Position numbers and translations under genes: made by a program. A DNA stretch of 61,329 nucleotides from Mitsuaria chitosanitabida ATCC BAA-476 = NBRC 102408. Its GTDB lineage: Bacteria; Pseudomonadota; Gammaproteobacteria; Burkholderiales; Burkholderiaceae_C. The notes under the pieces were generated by a model. It searched no databases, had not been told where the DNA came from, and worked only from the letters and a program-made list of their open reading frames with translations. The stretch is taken from NCBI RefSeq assembly GCF_001598255.1, contig NZ_BCYP01000029.1:1-61329 (forward strand), in the 5' to 3' direction. How positions within the stretch are numbered: position 1 is the first letter of the stretch; each line of letters opens with the position of its first letter. This document shows positions 37,051 to 47,370 of this stretch, one piece after another.

Positions 37051-39306
37051 ATGAACGACCTGATCCCACCGGTCGAGCTCGCCTCGTCCGACGCCGCCAC
37101 CTCGGCGATGCAACTGACCCCGCCGGCCGCGCAGCCGCCCGGCCTGGATCCCTGGGAGGCGATGTCCGCCACGCCGGATCCCTCGACCTCGACGGCCTGG
37201 CTGGACGCGCCGGTCCAGTCCGCCGCGCATGCCGCGACCCAGGCCGCCGGCCATGCCGACGCGGCCGCCAGCGTCGACCTGCACCGCCTGATCGACGGCT
37301 CGCTGCCGATCGCCGCCTGGATCAATCACGGCCTGGGCTGGGTGGTCGAACAGGCGCGTCCCGCCTTCCAGTCGGCGCGTCTGCCCATCGACGCGACGCT
37401 CGCCTGGGCGCAGAGCCTGCTGACCGGTCTGCCGGCACTGCCGACCATCGGCGTCGTGGCGCTGCTGGCCTGGCAGCTCGCCGGCGCGCGCATCGCGATC
37501 GGCACCGCGCTGTCGCTGTTCATCGTGGCGATGCTGGGCATCTGGCCCGAGACCATGGTGACGCTGTCGCTGGTGCTGACCTCGCTGGTGTTCTGCGTGC
37601 TGATCGGCTTGCCGCTGGGCGTGCTGCTCGCGAGCAGCGAGCGCGCGCAGCGCCTGGTGCGGCCCGTGCTCGACGCGATGCAGACCACGCCGGCCTTCGT
37701 CTACCTGGTGCCGGTGGTGATGCTGTTCGGCATCGGCGACGTGCCGGGCGTGATCGTCACCATCGTCTTCGCGGTGGCGCCGCTGGCGCGCCTCACCAGC
37801 CTGGGCCTGCGCCAGGTGCGCGGCGATCTGGTCGAGGCGGCGCGCTCCTTCGGCGCCTCGCCCTGGCAGATGCTGGTCAAGGTGAAGCTGCCCCTGGCGA
37901 TGCCTTCCATCATGGCCGGCATCAACCAGTCGCTGATGCTGTCGCTGTCGATGGTGGTGATCGCCTCGATGATCGCGGTCGGCGGTCTGGGTCAGATGGT
38001 GCTGCGCGGCATCGGCCGTCTGGACATGGGCCTGGCGACCATCGGCGGCGTCGGCATCGTGCTGCTGGCGGTGACGCTGGACCGGCTCACCCAGGCCATC
38101 GCCAAGCCGCGTCGCGGTGGCGAGCGCTGGTACCGCCGCGGTCCGGTGGGGCTGCTGCTCAAGCCGTTCTCGGGCGTCGGCCCGCGCGTGCTGACCGCCG
38201 CGCTGGTCGCGCTGGGCCTGGCCCCGCAGGCGCGCGCCGCCGACGTGGACCTGCCGCCGCAGGCGCAGGTCCAGTCGCAACCGCAATCGCAACCACAGGG
38301 CTCGGCCGCCTCGCCGGCGGAGACCGCGTCCCGGCCGCTGACCGAGGTCGAGGCGCCCGCCGCGCCCAAGGCCGCGGTGAACCCGCTGCCCGGTCGCGGC
38401 GTGACGGTGCAGCCGCTCAAGAGCTCGCTGGCCGAGGAGGCCTTCCAGACGCTGATCGTGTCCAAGGCGCTGGAGCAGCTCGGCTACCAGGTCAAGCCGA
38501 TGAAGGACCTGGAGCCCGCCACGGAGCACCTGGCCATCGCCAACGGCGATGCCACCTTCATGGCCAGCCACTGGCGGCTGCTGCACGGCCAGTTCTACGC
38601 CAACAGCGGCGGCGACGCGAAGATGGCGCGCATGGGCGCCTACGCCGAGGGGGCGGTCCAGGGCTACCTGATCGACCGCAAGACGGCCGAGCAGTACCGC
38701 ATCACCCGCATCGACCAGCTCAAGGATCCGGCGATCGCCAAGCTCTTCGACACCGACGGGGACGGCAAGGCCGATCTGACCGGCTGCAATCCGGGCTGGG
38801 GCTGCGAGCTCGCCATCGAGCACCACCTCGAGGCCTACGGCCTGCGCGGCAGCGTGACGCACCGCCAGGGCAGCTACGCGGCGCTGATGGCCGACACCAT
38901 CGCCCGCTTCAAGGAAGGCAAGCCGGTGCTGTACTACACCTGGACCCCGTACTGGGTCAGCGCGGTGCTGCGCCCGGGCCGCGACGTGGTGTGGCTGCAG
39001 GTGCCGTTCTCCGCCTCGACGGACGGGGCGGACACGCGCCAGGCCAACGGGAAGAACTACGGTTTCCAGGCTGACCAGGAGGAGATCGTCGCCAACAGGG
39101 GCTTCCTGGAGAAGAACCCGGCCGCGGCCAGGCTGTTCACGCTGATGCGGCTGCCCATCGCCGACATCAACGCGCAGAACCTGCGCATGAGCGAGGGCGC
39201 GAACTCGGAACGCGACATCGAGCAGCACGCCGACGGCTGGATCCGCGCGCACCAGGCCGAGTTCGACGGCTGGCTGGATCAGGCGAGGGCGGCCGCGTCC
39301 CGCTGA
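37051..39306 (+). CDS. fused ProW permease-ProX binding protein of a betaine-type importer
   Basis: A 751-residue fusion. Residues about 1-95 are an Ala/Pro-rich cytoplasmic part plus an amphipathic ProW-like helix. About 120-360 is the permease, with the ABC EAA loop [21 protein letters not shown] and [16 protein letters not shown]. About 380-400 is a hydrophobic, signal-like segment ending in APQARA, then a Gln/Pro-rich linker (QSQPQSQPQ). From about 450 to the end is a ProX-type periplasmic domain: [37 protein letters not shown] and [13 protein letters not shown], whose Trp residues would cage the quaternary ammonium. Known fusions of this type (OpuABC-like) tether the receptor to the permease. 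Ligand probably glycine betaine or proline betaine. Confidence 0.9.
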   Translation: MNDLIPPVELASSDAATSAMQLTPPAAQPPGLDPWEAMSATPDPSTSTAWLDAPVQSAAHAATQAAGHADAAASVDLHRLIDGSLPIAAWINHGLGWVVEQARPAFQSARLPIDATLAWAQSLLTGLPALPTIGVVALLAWQLAGARIAIGTALSLFIVAMLGIWPETMVTLSLVLTSLVFCVLIGLPLGVLLASSERAQRLVRPVLDAMQTTPAFVYLVPVVMLFGIGDVPGVIVTIVFAVAPLARLTSLGLRQVRGDLVEAARSFGASPWQMLVKVKLPLAMPSIMAGINQSLMLSLSMVVIASMIAVGGLGQMVLRGIGRLDMGLATIGGVGIVLLAVTLDRLTQAIAKPRRGGERWYRRGPVGLLLKPFSGVGPRVLTAALVALGLAPQARAADVDLPPQAQVQSQPQSQPQGSAASPAETASRPLTEVEAPAAPKAAVNPLPGRGVTVQPLKSSLAEEAFQTLIVSKALEQLGYQVKPMKDLEPATEHLAIANGDATFMASHWRLLHGQFYANSGGDAKMARMGAYAEGAVQGYLIDRKTAEQYRITRIDQLKDPAIAKLFDTDGDGKADLTGCNPGWGCELAIEHHLEAYGLRGSVTHRQGSYAALMADTIARFKEGKPVLYYTWTPYWVSAVLRPGRDVVWLQVPFSASTDGADTRQANGKNYGFQADQEEIVANRGFLEKNPAAARLFTLMRLPIADINAQNLRMSEGANSERDIEQHADGWIRAHQAEFDGWLDQARAAASR

Positions 39307-39504
39307 GCGTTCGCCGGCACACCGAAGGCGGGGCGCGTCGGGGACGGCGTGCCGCCTTGCTTTCCTCGAACTGTGTCCACATGCAAGCCGACTGCCCGCG
39401 ACGGGCGCGGCTTAACCGAATCGTCACGAGTCCCTCGGAACATCCGGGCCCGAACACGACGCGCGCACAGCGCGCACCTTCAGGCCAACCAGGGAGACTC
39501 CGAG

Positions 39505-40521
39505 ATGCGATCCATCCTGCTTCTGACCGCCGTCGCGGCGGGCCTTGCCCATCACGGCGAGGCTGATGCCTTCGCCCAGGAAACGCACAAGCGCATCGCG
39601 ATCGACGCGGTGCGCTACATGCAGCGCCACGCCGACACGACCCAGTACGCCAAGCTGCTGGCCGGCGTCACGCGCGCGGGCTACACCATCGACCAGTTCG
39701 CCGAGCAGCTCGGCCAGGGCGCCTACGACGTCGACGACTTCGCCGACACCTACCTCTGCGGCGCGGTCACCGGCGACTGCCAACTGGCGCCGGTGTGGGG
39801 GCTCGGGTCGGGCATCGTCAACTACACCTCGTACTGGCACTTCCAGAACCGCACGCAGGGACCGGACGCGCACGGCAACCCTTTCGGCGGCTACAACTAC
39901 GCCAAGCTCACGGTCAAGGGCGACATCGACGACCTGGCCGCCTCCTGGCTGGTCGGCGACCACCTGGACGACGGCAAGGGCGGCATGAAGGGCTGGTTCG
40001 GCGACGGCAGCAAGTACAACACCTACGGCCTGACCGAGGCCAACTACCGCCAGGGCAGCACCTCGACGCCGTCCATGTACGCGGACTTCGAGACCATGCC
40101 CTTCCAGCCGGTCGACAACCTCGGCCAGTACTGGTGGTCGCAGTTCCTGGCGCGGCCGACGGTGCAGAGCCTGGGCTTCGTGATGCACACGACGGACCTG
40201 CTGCAGCCACATCACACCTGGACCACGTCGGCGCTGAACCACTCGGGGTGGGAGAGCTGGGTCAAGGATTACTACGACAGCGAGGCGCTGAACGACGACG
40301 CTCGCGTCACCGCGGCGCTGGGGAGCTACACGCCGCTGGCGCCGACGGCGACCGACATCCGGCCGCTGCTGCGACAGGGCGGGCAGATCTCGTACAGCCG
40401 CGGGGGGCAGGTCTTGTCCTCGACCGACCACGGCGTGCGCCGCGAGGTGGGCCGCGTCGTCGTGCCGCACGCGATCGCGATGGTCGTGCACCTGCTCAAT
40501 CGCGCGGCCGAGCGGCTGTGA
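39505..40521 (+). CDS. secreted zinc-dependent phospholipase C-like enzyme
   Basis: A 338-residue exported protein with a short signal (LLLTAVAAGLAHHGEADAFA). The His/Asp layout is of zinc phospholipase C/S1-P1 nuclease type: AFAQETHKRIAIDA near the mature N-terminus, an aspartate after about 50 residues (DVDDFADTYLCG), WLVGDHLDD, and GFVMHTTDLLQPHHTW, giving several candidate metal ligands. Aromatic-rich middle part. The ATG follows AGGGAGAC. The next two envelope genes follow closely and may serve it. The exact substrate, phospholipid or nucleic acid, is not certain. Confidence 0.72.
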   Translation: MRSILLLTAVAAGLAHHGEADAFAQETHKRIAIDAVRYMQRHADTTQYAKLLAGVTRAGYTIDQFAEQLGQGAYDVDDFADTYLCGAVTGDCQLAPVWGLGSGIVNYTSYWHFQNRTQGPDAHGNPFGGYNYAKLTVKGDIDDLAASWLVGDHLDDGKGGMKGWFGDGSKYNTYGLTEANYRQGSTSTPSMYADFETMPFQPVDNLGQYWWSQFLARPTVQSLGFVMHTTDLLQPHHTWTTSALNHSGWESWVKDYYDSEALNDDARVTAALGSYTPLAPTATDIRPLLRQGGQISYSRGGQVLSSTDHGVRREVGRVVVPHAIAMVVHLLNRAAERL

Positions 40522-40637
40522 GGCGGACGCGAAGCGGGGCGCTGTCGTCGCCCTTGTCCGCCTTGGCGGCCAGGGCGTCCGCCCGGGCTCCGGCCTCAAC
40601 CTCGGCCGCAATCCCGACCCGAGCTCGCGCGCGGGTC

Positions 40638-42053
40638 ATGGCCGCGGCTGGCCAGTTCGGGATCGGGCTGGGCGTGGCGAGCCTCCTGGCGGCGCTCGTC
40701 CTGCCATCGCCCGTGCTGGGCGCGACGGAGAAGGGCGCGTCCACGACCGCCGCCAAGACGGCTGTCGACGCGAAGGCCTCATCGGCCTGGGTCGCACGCA
40801 TGGGCGAGGACCTCATCCCGCGCCGGCCCGCCGAGGCCTTGCTGATGCTCGCCCGACGCGAGCAACCCGACATCACGCTGCCCGAGCTGACACGGCGGCT
40901 CGCGCTGGATCTGCTGCTGGGCGAGGCCGCGCGGCAGGAGGTCGGCGACGAGCAGCTCTTCTCGAGCCGGCGGGTCGGGTTCGCGCCCGAGGTCGAATGG
41001 CGCCGCCAATGGCTCGCGACCTTGCAGCAGGTCTGGCCCGACCGCATCGACCGCGCCTGGCGGGCGGCCTCGCCCGAAGTGCCGACGAGCCTCGACGCGA
41101 AGGCCTGGGCGGCGTGGTGGTCGACACCGACGTCCACCGGCCTGCGCATGGACGAGGACCTCGACGAGGCGCAGCGGGCCGAGGCCGGGCGCCTGGTGCT
41201 GCTGCGTCACCGCGCCTACGAGGACACCGCGGCGGGCGCGATCACGCTGGCTGACATCTGGCCGCTGCAGAACGTGCAGGGCCGGCGGCTGCTGCGCATG
41301 GGCGGGATCGAGTTCGCGCAGGCCCAGGCGCGCCAGCTGCTGCATGAGCGCTTCGTCGAGCGCTGGCTGCGCCGCGAGAGCGGCTGGAGCACCGCCGAAC
41401 TGGACTTCGTGCGCCGCGCCATCGAGGCCCGGCAACGCAAGCTCGCGTGGGAGCGATGGCAAGGGCTGACGGCCGATCCGCACGGCGACGCGCCCGAACG
41501 CGATGCGCTCGCCGCCTCGGTGACGACGGAGGAGATCGCTGCCCACTACCGCGCGCATCCGGAGCGCTTCGAGCGGATCGAAGCCGTCGATGGCCTGCGA
41601 CTGCGGTGCCCGAGCGCGGCCTGCGGCGAGGGGTCGCAGGTCGGTGGCGCCGCGGGCGACCTTCGAGGAGAGGCCGATGCCCGATCCGTGGCCTGGCGGG
41701 TGGGCGATCCGGCGCCGGCGTCGGAGCTCGACGCCTGGTCGCTCGATCTGCTGCGCGCGTGGCCGGTCGGTCCGGCGTCTCCGCCGATCCGGCATCCGGA
41801 CGGGGCGGGCTGGGAGCGCGTGCAGACCTTGTCGGTCAAGCGGGGCCTTCATCCGGTGGACAGCGAGACCGTGCGCCACGAGGCGCGTCAGGCGCTGGCG
41901 CTGGACAAGCTCGAGCGCGCCTGGCAGCAGCGGCAGCGCAAGCTGCTGATGTCCGCCGGCCTGGTCTGGGCGCCGGGCGTCACGCCGCCGGCGAGCCCGT
42001 TCGAACCGGCGCTGCCGATCAAGAGCGACGAGGGCCATGCCCATGCGCATTGA
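40638..42053 (+). CDS. exported SurA/PpiC-like protein, possible periplasmic folding factor
   Basis: A 471-residue protein with a signal peptide (FGIGLGVASLLAALVLPSPVLGA) from ATG 40638; a GTG at 40518 overlapping the previous stop as GTGA is an alternative start giving 40 more residues. The middle is helical and rich in Arg/Ala. About 290-430 resembles the layout of parvulin-type peptidyl-prolyl isomerases (ERDALAASVTTEEIAAHYRAHPERFERI, then beta-rich text, then VDSETVRHEARQALALDKL), but key parvulin residues cannot be confirmed. The very C-terminus is His-rich (EGHAHAH). Placed right after the phospholipase, it may act as its dedicated chaperone, as lipase foldases do. The function is inferred. 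Confidence 0.6.
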   Translation: MAAAGQFGIGLGVASLLAALVLPSPVLGATEKGASTTAAKTAVDAKASSAWVARMGEDLIPRRPAEALLMLARREQPDITLPELTRRLALDLLLGEAARQEVGDEQLFSSRRVGFAPEVEWRRQWLATLQQVWPDRIDRAWRAASPEVPTSLDAKAWAAWWSTPTSTGLRMDEDLDEAQRAEAGRLVLLRHRAYEDTAAGAITLADIWPLQNVQGRRLLRMGGIEFAQAQARQLLHERFVERWLRRESGWSTAELDFVRRAIEARQRKLAWERWQGLTADPHGDAPERDALAASVTTEEIAAHYRAHPERFERIEAVDGLRLRCPSAACGEGSQVGGAAGDLRGEADARSVAWRVGDPAPASELDAWSLDLLRAWPVGPASPPIRHPDGAGWERVQTLSVKRGLHPVDSETVRHEARQALALDKLERAWQQRQRKLLMSAGLVWAPGVTPPASPFEPALPIKSDEGHAHAH

Positions 42054-42672
42054 TCCGCGTGTCGGCGGGGCCGTGGCGGCGGGGGGGCTCGCGATCGCGC
42101 TGGCCGGATGGCTTGCCCTTGGCGATGGCGATGACCGAGGGGAGGGGGCCATGGTCATGGCTGCCGCCGCATCGGGCTCGCCGGTCGATGGCCCCGCGCC
42201 GAGCGCGAACGTGGCCGGGCCTGGCGTCGACGCGGCGGAGCAACGCGTTCCGACGCTCGAGGGCGTGACCGCCGTCGCGTCAGCGGCGCAGGAGGGCGCA
42301 TCGATGCCGGCGTCGTCGTCGCCCGGGGGCGACGTGCCGGCCGCGTGGAGCCTGGCCGATGCGCGCGTCGCGGGCGATGACAGGACGCCGCCCCTCCGCC
42401 GTTCCGAGGCGGAGCCGGCGACGCCGGCCTGGCAGCTCGACGACCACCAGGCCTATGCGCGGCGCGAGCAGGACCGGCATCAGGCGGCCCAGCGCGCCTT
42501 CGTGGCCGCCGCGGAGCAGGCGCTGCCGGAGCTCGACCAGCAGATCGCGCGCGGCCGCGCCATGGGACTGTCGCCCGAGCAACTCGCCAAGGGCGAGGAG
42601 AAGCGGCGGCGCATCGCCGAGATGCAGGCCCGCCTGCGGGCGGGGCTCGCCGCGAGCGGCGCGACGCCCTGA
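42037..42672 (+). CDS. membrane-anchored protein with helical C-terminus, unknown
   Basis: A 211-residue unrecognised protein whose start overlaps the previous gene by 17 bases. One N-terminal hydrophobic helix (VGGAVAAGGLAIALAGWLAL) would anchor it. A low-complexity Ala/Gly/Ser/Pro stretch runs to about residue 125. A charged helical or coiled-coil C-terminus (ARREQDRHQAAQRAFVAAAEQAL...GEEKRRRIAEMQARLRAG) follows. This anchor-linker-helical design is that of lipase-specific foldases (LifO), though I see no sequence match. The third gene of the phospholipase cluster; ATG at 42043 is an alternative start. Confidence 0.6.
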   Translation: MPMRIDPRVGGAVAAGGLAIALAGWLALGDGDDRGEGAMVMAAAASGSPVDGPAPSANVAGPGVDAAEQRVPTLEGVTAVASAAQEGASMPASSSPGGDVPAAWSLADARVAGDDRTPPLRRSEAEPATPAWQLDDHQAYARREQDRHQAAQRAFVAAAEQALPELDQQIARGRAMGLSPEQLAKGEEKRRRIAEMQARLRAGLAASGATP

Positions 42673-42871
42673 GGGGCACGCGCACCACCAGCCGCCCTGG
42701 CGCGGCGTGCCTGTCGCGGATCCGTAGAACAATCACGGCCTCCCGATCGCCGAAGTGCCCGCCCGTGTCCCCCTGGCACGGCCACCTCGGCGCCGAGGCC
42801 CGGCATGACCGTCCTGGCCCCGGCTTCCGTCCCCGCTGCCGTTCCCGCTTCCGACCCTGCTGCCGCTTTCC

Positions 42872-44326
42872 ATGAACGCCACCCGCCTCCGCGCCGACGT
42901 CCTGGCCGGACTGACGACCTCCTTCGCGCTCGTGCCCGAGTGCATCGCCTTCGCTCTGGTCGCCCACCTCAATCCGCTGATGGGGCTCTACGGCGCCTTC
43001 TTCATCTGCACGATCACGGCCCTCTTCGGCGGCCGGCCGGGGATGATGTCGGGCGCGGCGGGTTCGATGGCCGTGGTCATCGTGGCGCTCGTCGTCCAGC
43101 ACGGGGTCGGCTACCTGCTCGCCACCGTGCTGCTGAGTGGTCTGATCATGGTGCTCTTCGGCCTGCTGCGGCTGGGCAAGCTGGTGCGCATGGTCCCGCA
43201 TCCGGTGATGCTGGGCTTCGTCAACGGGCTGGCCATCGTCATCGCGATGGCGCAGCTGGAGCACTTCAAGCGCGACCACCACTGGCTCGGTGGTCCGGCG
43301 CTGTGGCTGATGGCGGGACTGGTCGCGCTGACCATGGCGGTCGTCTTCCTGCTGCCCCGGCTGACCCGCGCGGTGCCGCCGGCGCTGGTGGCCATCCTGG
43401 GCGTGGGCGTGCTGAGCAACGCGCTGGGCCTGCCCACGCGCACGCTGGGCGACATGGCCCACATCGCGGGCGGCCTGCCCAGCCTCGCGCTGCCCGACAT
43501 CCCCTGGACGCTGGAGACGCTGCGCATCGTCGCGCCCTATGCGGTGCTGATGGCGATGGTGGGCCTGCTCGAGACGCTGCTCACGCTCAACCTGACCGAC
43601 GAGATCACCCAGACCCGCGGCCGCACCAACCGCGAGTGCGTCGCGCTGGGCGTGGCCAATGTGGCCTCGGGCCTGGCCGGCGGCATGGGCGGCTGCGCCA
43701 TGATCGGCCAGACCATGATCAACCTGAACTCGGGCGGCCGCGGCCGGCTCTCCGGCGTCGTCGCTGGCGTGCTGATCCTGATGTTCGTGCTCTTCCTCTC
43801 GCCCTGGATCGAGCGCATCCCGCTGGCGGCGCTGGTGGGCGTCATGTTCGTGGTCGCGATCGAGACCTTCGCCTGGGGCTCGCTCAAGGTGGTGGGCAAG
43901 GTGCCCCGGAACGACGTCCTCGTGATCGTCGCGGTCACCGTGATCACGGTGCTGACCGACCTCGCCGTCGCGGTGATGTGCGGCATCGTCATCGCCGCCC
44001 TGAACTTCGCCTGGCAGCACGCGCGCGAGCTCGAGGCCGATCACGACCTCGACGCCGACGGCGGCAAGCGCTACCGGGTGCGCGGGACGCTGTTCTTCGC
44101 CTCGGTGAAGCCCTTCCTGCAGCGCTTCGACGCGGCCGGCGACCCGACCCGGGTCACGCTGGACTGCCAGCACCTGAGCTTCGTCGACTACTCCGCCATC
44201 GAGGCCCTGCGCACGCTGCGCGAGCGCTACGCCAAGGCCGGCAAGCACCTGCACGTGGTGCATCTGTCCCCGCGCTGCAAGCAGCTGCTGCGCCGCGCCG
44301 GCCTGCATCCCGAGCTCGGGGACTGA
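42872..44326 (+). CDS. SulP family anion transporter with STAS domain
   Basis: A 484-residue transporter. It has 10-12 membrane helices with SulP features: the N-terminal DVLAGLTTSFALVPECIAFA, the FGGRPGMMSGAAGSMAVV region, PHPVMLGFVNGLAIVI and the NVASGLAGGMGGCAMIGQTMINL segment. From about residue 400 a cytoplasmic STAS domain follows (GTLFFASVKPFLQRFD, VTLDCQHLSFVDYSAIEALRTL). SulP proteins carry sulfate, bicarbonate, molybdate or dicarboxylates; the substrate here is unknown. The upstream gap has an imperfect direct repeat of CCGCTTCC/GCTGCCG words. A hairpin terminator follows at 44377. Confidence 0.9.
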   Translation: MNATRLRADVLAGLTTSFALVPECIAFALVAHLNPLMGLYGAFFICTITALFGGRPGMMSGAAGSMAVVIVALVVQHGVGYLLATVLLSGLIMVLFGLLRLGKLVRMVPHPVMLGFVNGLAIVIAMAQLEHFKRDHHWLGGPALWLMAGLVALTMAVVFLLPRLTRAVPPALVAILGVGVLSNALGLPTRTLGDMAHIAGGLPSLALPDIPWTLETLRIVAPYAVLMAMVGLLETLLTLNLTDEITQTRGRTNRECVALGVANVASGLAGGMGGCAMIGQTMINLNSGGRGRLSGVVAGVLILMFVLFLSPWIERIPLAALVGVMFVVAIETFAWGSLKVVGKVPRNDVLVIVAVTVITVLTDLAVAVMCGIVIAALNFAWQHARELEADHDLDADGGKRYRVRGTLFFASVKPFLQRFDAAGDPTRVTLDCQHLSFVDYSAIEALRTLRERYAKAGKHLHVVHLSPRCKQLLRRAGLHPELGD

Positions 44327-44372
44327 CGCGCGGCCGCGCTGGCGCGCCTGGACGGGACCAAGCCCGGAACGA

Positions 44373-44400
44373 CGACGGGGCCCCGAAGGGCCCCGCGTCG
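44373..44400. terminator. bidirectional terminator between sulP and the chemoreceptor gene
   Basis: A GGGGCCC (44377-44383)/GGGCCCC (44388-44394) stem with loop CGAA is extended by CGAC and GTCG arms. It sits between convergent genes; no strong U-tract. Confidence 0.6.
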
Positions 44401-44431
44401 AGGGGAAGGCGTGCCGTCGTTCAGGCGGGCC

Positions 44432-46009
44432 TCAGGCGGCCAGCAGGCCGTCGCGGACCTTGAACTTGGCGATGACCTCGGTCAGCGCCTGGGCCTGCTG
44501 ACGCAGGCTCTCGGCCGCCGCGGCGCTTTCCTCGACCAGCGCGGCGTTCTGCTGGGTGCCGCGGTCGATCGAGGCCACCGCCTCGTTGACCTGCACGATG
44601 CCGCTGCTCTGCTGCTCGGTGGAGGCGCTGATCTCGCCCATCAGATCGGTGACCTTGCGCACCTGGCTCATGATCTCGCCCATCGTGCGGCCGGCCTCGG
44701 CCACCAGCGCGCCGCCGGCGTCGACCTTCTCCACGCTGTCCGAGATCAGGGTCTTGATCTCCTTGGCCGCCTGCGCCGAGCGCTGCGCCAGCGCGCGCAC
44801 CTCGCCGGCCACGACCGCGAAGCCGCGGCCCTGCTCGCCGGCGCGGGCGGCTTCCACCGCCGCGTTCAGCGCGAGGATGTTGGTCTGGAAGGCGATGCCG
44901 TCGATGACGCCGATGATGTCGTGGATGCGCTTGCTGGAGCCGTTGATCTCCTCCATCGTCGTGATCACGCGGTTCACCACGTCACCGCCCTGGCCCGCGA
45001 CCTGCGCCGCCTGGTTGGCCAGGCCGGTGGCCTTGCGGGACGATTCCGTGTTGACCTGCACCGTGGCGGTCATCTGCGCCATCGAGGACGCGGTCTCCTG
45101 CAGCGCGCTGGCCTGGGTCTCGGTGCGGTTGGACAGGTCGTGGTTGCCGCTGGCGATCTGGGTGGACGCCGTGGCGATGCCGTCGGCGGCCTGCCGCACG
45201 CTGGTCACCATGGTCGACAGGTTGCCGCTCATGGACTTGAGCGCGCCCAGCAGCTGGCTCAGCTCGTCGCGCCCGGCCACGTCGATGTCCTCGCGCAGGT
45301 CGCCGTCGGCGACCGACTTGGCCAGCTTGATCGCGCGGTTCAGCGGACGGGTCACGGCGCCGCTGATCAGCCAGCCCAGCACGCCGGCCATCGCGGCGGC
45401 GGCCAGGGCCGCGGCGATCAGCAGCGACCGGTCGGTCGTGAACAGCTCGGTCGCCTCGCGGGTCTCGGTGGCGGAGCGGTCATCCTCGTAGCGGATGAAC
45501 TCGCCGGTGGCCGTCAGCAGCTGCGCCAGCAGCGGGCGGCACTCGTTGTTCATCTTCGTGACGGCTTCCTCGCGCTTGTTGTCCATCGCCAGACCGACGA
45601 TGGCCTCGGCGACGGCGCCGTACTTCTGCTCGATGCCGTCGAGCTTCTCGTAGAGCGTGCGGTCCTGCGCGGTGGTGTCCAGACCGCCGGTCAGGTCGGT
45701 CTTGAGCTTGGACAGGGAGTCCTTGACCTGCTTGTGCGAGGCCATGACGGCGTCGTACTCCATCTTGCGGTCGGACTCGGTGGTGACCAGCACCAGGTTG
45801 CGCGCCGCGATGGCCCGCGACTTGGCCGCCGATTCCAGCGCGATCACCAGGCGCTCGCGCTTGGCGACGCCGTTGAGGTAGCTCTCGAAACGGGTGTTGG
45901 ACTGGTCCAGCCAGTGCAGCGCGGCGCCGGAGACGGCCGCCACGATCACCGCCATGACGCCGAAACCCAGCCACAGCTTGGTCTTCACCTTGAAGGTCGA
46001 GAAGTTCAT
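44432..46009 (-). CDS. methyl-accepting chemotaxis protein
   Basis: A 525-residue chemoreceptor. TM1 is about 11-33, a four-helix-bundle-type periplasmic sensor about 34-190 (helices with [22 protein letters not shown]), TM2 about 192-214, a HAMP linker ([18 protein letters not shown]), then the methyl-accepting/signalling domain with the invariant hairpin tip [37 protein letters not shown]. There is no CheR/CheB-tethering pentapeptide at the C-terminus (ends KVRDGLLAA). Start 46009 has AGGGGGAA upstream and begins at the normal N-terminus. The ligand is unknown. Confidence 0.95.
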   Translation of the reverse strand: MNFSTFKVKTKLWLGFGVMAVIVAAVSGAALHWLDQSNTRFESYLNGVAKRERLVIALESAAKSRAIAARNLVLVTTESDRKMEYDAVMASHKQVKDSLSKLKTDLTGGLDTTAQDRTLYEKLDGIEQKYGAVAEAIVGLAMDNKREEAVTKMNNECRPLLAQLLTATGEFIRYEDDRSATETREATELFTTDRSLLIAAALAAAAMAGVLGWLISGAVTRPLNRAIKLAKSVADGDLREDIDVAGRDELSQLLGALKSMSGNLSTMVTSVRQAADGIATASTQIASGNHDLSNRTETQASALQETASSMAQMTATVQVNTESSRKATGLANQAAQVAGQGGDVVNRVITTMEEINGSSKRIHDIIGVIDGIAFQTNILALNAAVEAARAGEQGRGFAVVAGEVRALAQRSAQAAKEIKTLISDSVEKVDAGGALVAEAGRTMGEIMSQVRKVTDLMGEISASTEQQSSGIVQVNEAVASIDRGTQQNAALVEESAAAAESLRQQAQALTEVIAKFKVRDGLLAA

Positions 46010-46359
46010 GTCGTTCCCCCTGCTTGCCGTTCTCACGCCCCGCGGACGGGCCTTCCGTCGCGGTGACCAGATATTGGGCGACCGCGACGAAGTTCTCAAT
46101 GCCGGACGGGCTTGGCCCGCCGTGCGCGTGCGCTGAACCCGGTGTGCGGATTTCGCCTACAAACCGGCCCCGGCGTACCGTACGGTGGACGGTTCTCCCT
46201 CTCAGCGAGCCCCGGCTGGCAGTCGCGACCCCGCCACGACGGACGCCGGAATCGGCGATGCCCGGTTCAAACCGGGCGTCCACAAGATTGAGGATGAAGC
46301 GGGCGCGGCGCGTGGCGCGGCCGCCTCACCGGGCGTCGCGGGAGCCGCCCCGAGGGCCC
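46010..46359 (-). other. intergenic region upstream of the chemoreceptor
   Basis: 350 bases between the glycosyltransferase operon end and the chemoreceptor start, both on the minus strand. It holds the chemoreceptor promoter, but I found no clear sigma28 (flagellar) or sigma70 box. A short palindrome ACCGTACGGT lies near 46175. No gene is supported. Confidence 0.4.
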
Positions 46360-47370
46360 TCAGGCCCCGAAGGCATGGGCCACGCCGGCCACCTCGCGCT
46401 CGAAGATCATGCGTTCGCGCTGCACCGCCTGACGGGCCGGGAGGGACAGGTCCAGATAGAGCTCGTACTGGCGCATGAGCTCGGTCGCGCCGGCGAAGAC
46501 CTGGTCCACCTGGTCGGGCTTGAAGTAGCACTCCTCGGGCAGCGCGTAGTCGCGCGCCGCACCCACGTCCAGCGCGAAGACGCAGCAGTCGCGCATCAGC
46601 GCCTCGCGCGCCAGGCGGTCCTTGCCGGGGAAGTTGCCCAGGTCGATGAAGAGCTTGCTGCGGCCCAGCGCCTCGTAGACCTGCGCCCGCGTCAGGCCGC
46701 GGATCAGGTGCACCTTGCAGCCCTCGATCTCGCGCTCCAGCCGCGCCGCGATGGCGCCCACGTCGTAGACCACCTTGTGATTGGCGTTGAGCGCGATGTC
46801 CGTCTTGGCCGAGCGCTCGAAGACCGGTTCGCCCTCGACCGGCACCGGCTTGCCCGGCGTGTAGTCCGACAGCGGCAGGGTGCGCAGGCACCCCAGCGCG
46901 CGGATCACGTCGTGCGCATAGCTCGACTGGTAGGTGTGCAGCACCCGCTCGCTGCGCAGCAGGTTCATGTTGATCTTGTTGACCGACAGGTACTCGAAGG
47001 CGTTGTCGATGCTCAGCCACCAGACCAGGGGCGTGCAGGGCTGGAAGTAGCGCAGCCAGTGCACATAGGTCTCCGCCAGCACCACGCAGGTGTCCGGCGT
47101 CATGGCGATCTCCTCGGCCAGCCGGACCTGGTACTTGGCGTAGTCGGCCACCGTGTTGGGCCGCGGCTGCAGCTTCAGCGCGGTGCCCGCGGTCAGGCCG
47201 TTGCGGCGGAACAGGTCGTCCACCGCCGGCAGGTCCGTCGGCAGCACGTACCAGACGCGGGCGTCGTGGCCCTGGCGGATCAGCGAGTCGGACAGCTGGT
47301 GCAGCGCCTCCGGGCCGCCGGTCTGCACGCCGTGGGGAATCAGGATGACGATCTGCTTCTTGGCGTTCAT
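46360..47370 (-). CDS. glycosyltransferase-like protein (GT-B type, family 1/4-like)
   Basis: A 336-residue soluble protein. It begins QIVILIPHGVQTGGPEALHQLSDSLIRQGHDARVWY, the N-terminal Rossmann domain of GT-B glycosyltransferases with the G-G-P-E loop. Its later half has KVVYDVGAIAARLEREI and SKLFIDLGNFPGKDRLAREALMRDCCVFA, where the usual E-x7-E donor site is replaced by K-D-R-x-x-R-E-A. ATG 47370 overlaps the previous stop by four bases (ATGA); a longer frame exists but is a shadow of the neighbour. The last gene of a three-gene overlapping operon. Donor and acceptor are unknown. Confidence 0.72.
   Translation of the reverse strand: MNAKKQIVILIPHGVQTGGPEALHQLSDSLIRQGHDARVWYVLPTDLPAVDDLFRRNGLTAGTALKLQPRPNTVADYAKYQVRLAEEIAMTPDTCVVLAETYVHWLRYFQPCTPLVWWLSIDNAFEYLSVNKINMNLLRSERVLHTYQSSYAHDVIRALGCLRTLPLSDYTPGKPVPVEGEPVFERSAKTDIALNANHKVVYDVGAIAARLEREIEGCKVHLIRGLTRAQVYEALGRSKLFIDLGNFPGKDRLAREALMRDCCVFALDVGAARDYALPEECYFKPDQVDQVFAGATELMRQYELYLDLSLPARQAVQRERMIFEREVAGVAHAFGA

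Noticed and set aside
46173-46190. Short palindrome near 46175 as an operator for the chemoreceptor
   Set aside because: Only ten bases, single copy, not positioned next to a recognisable promoter.
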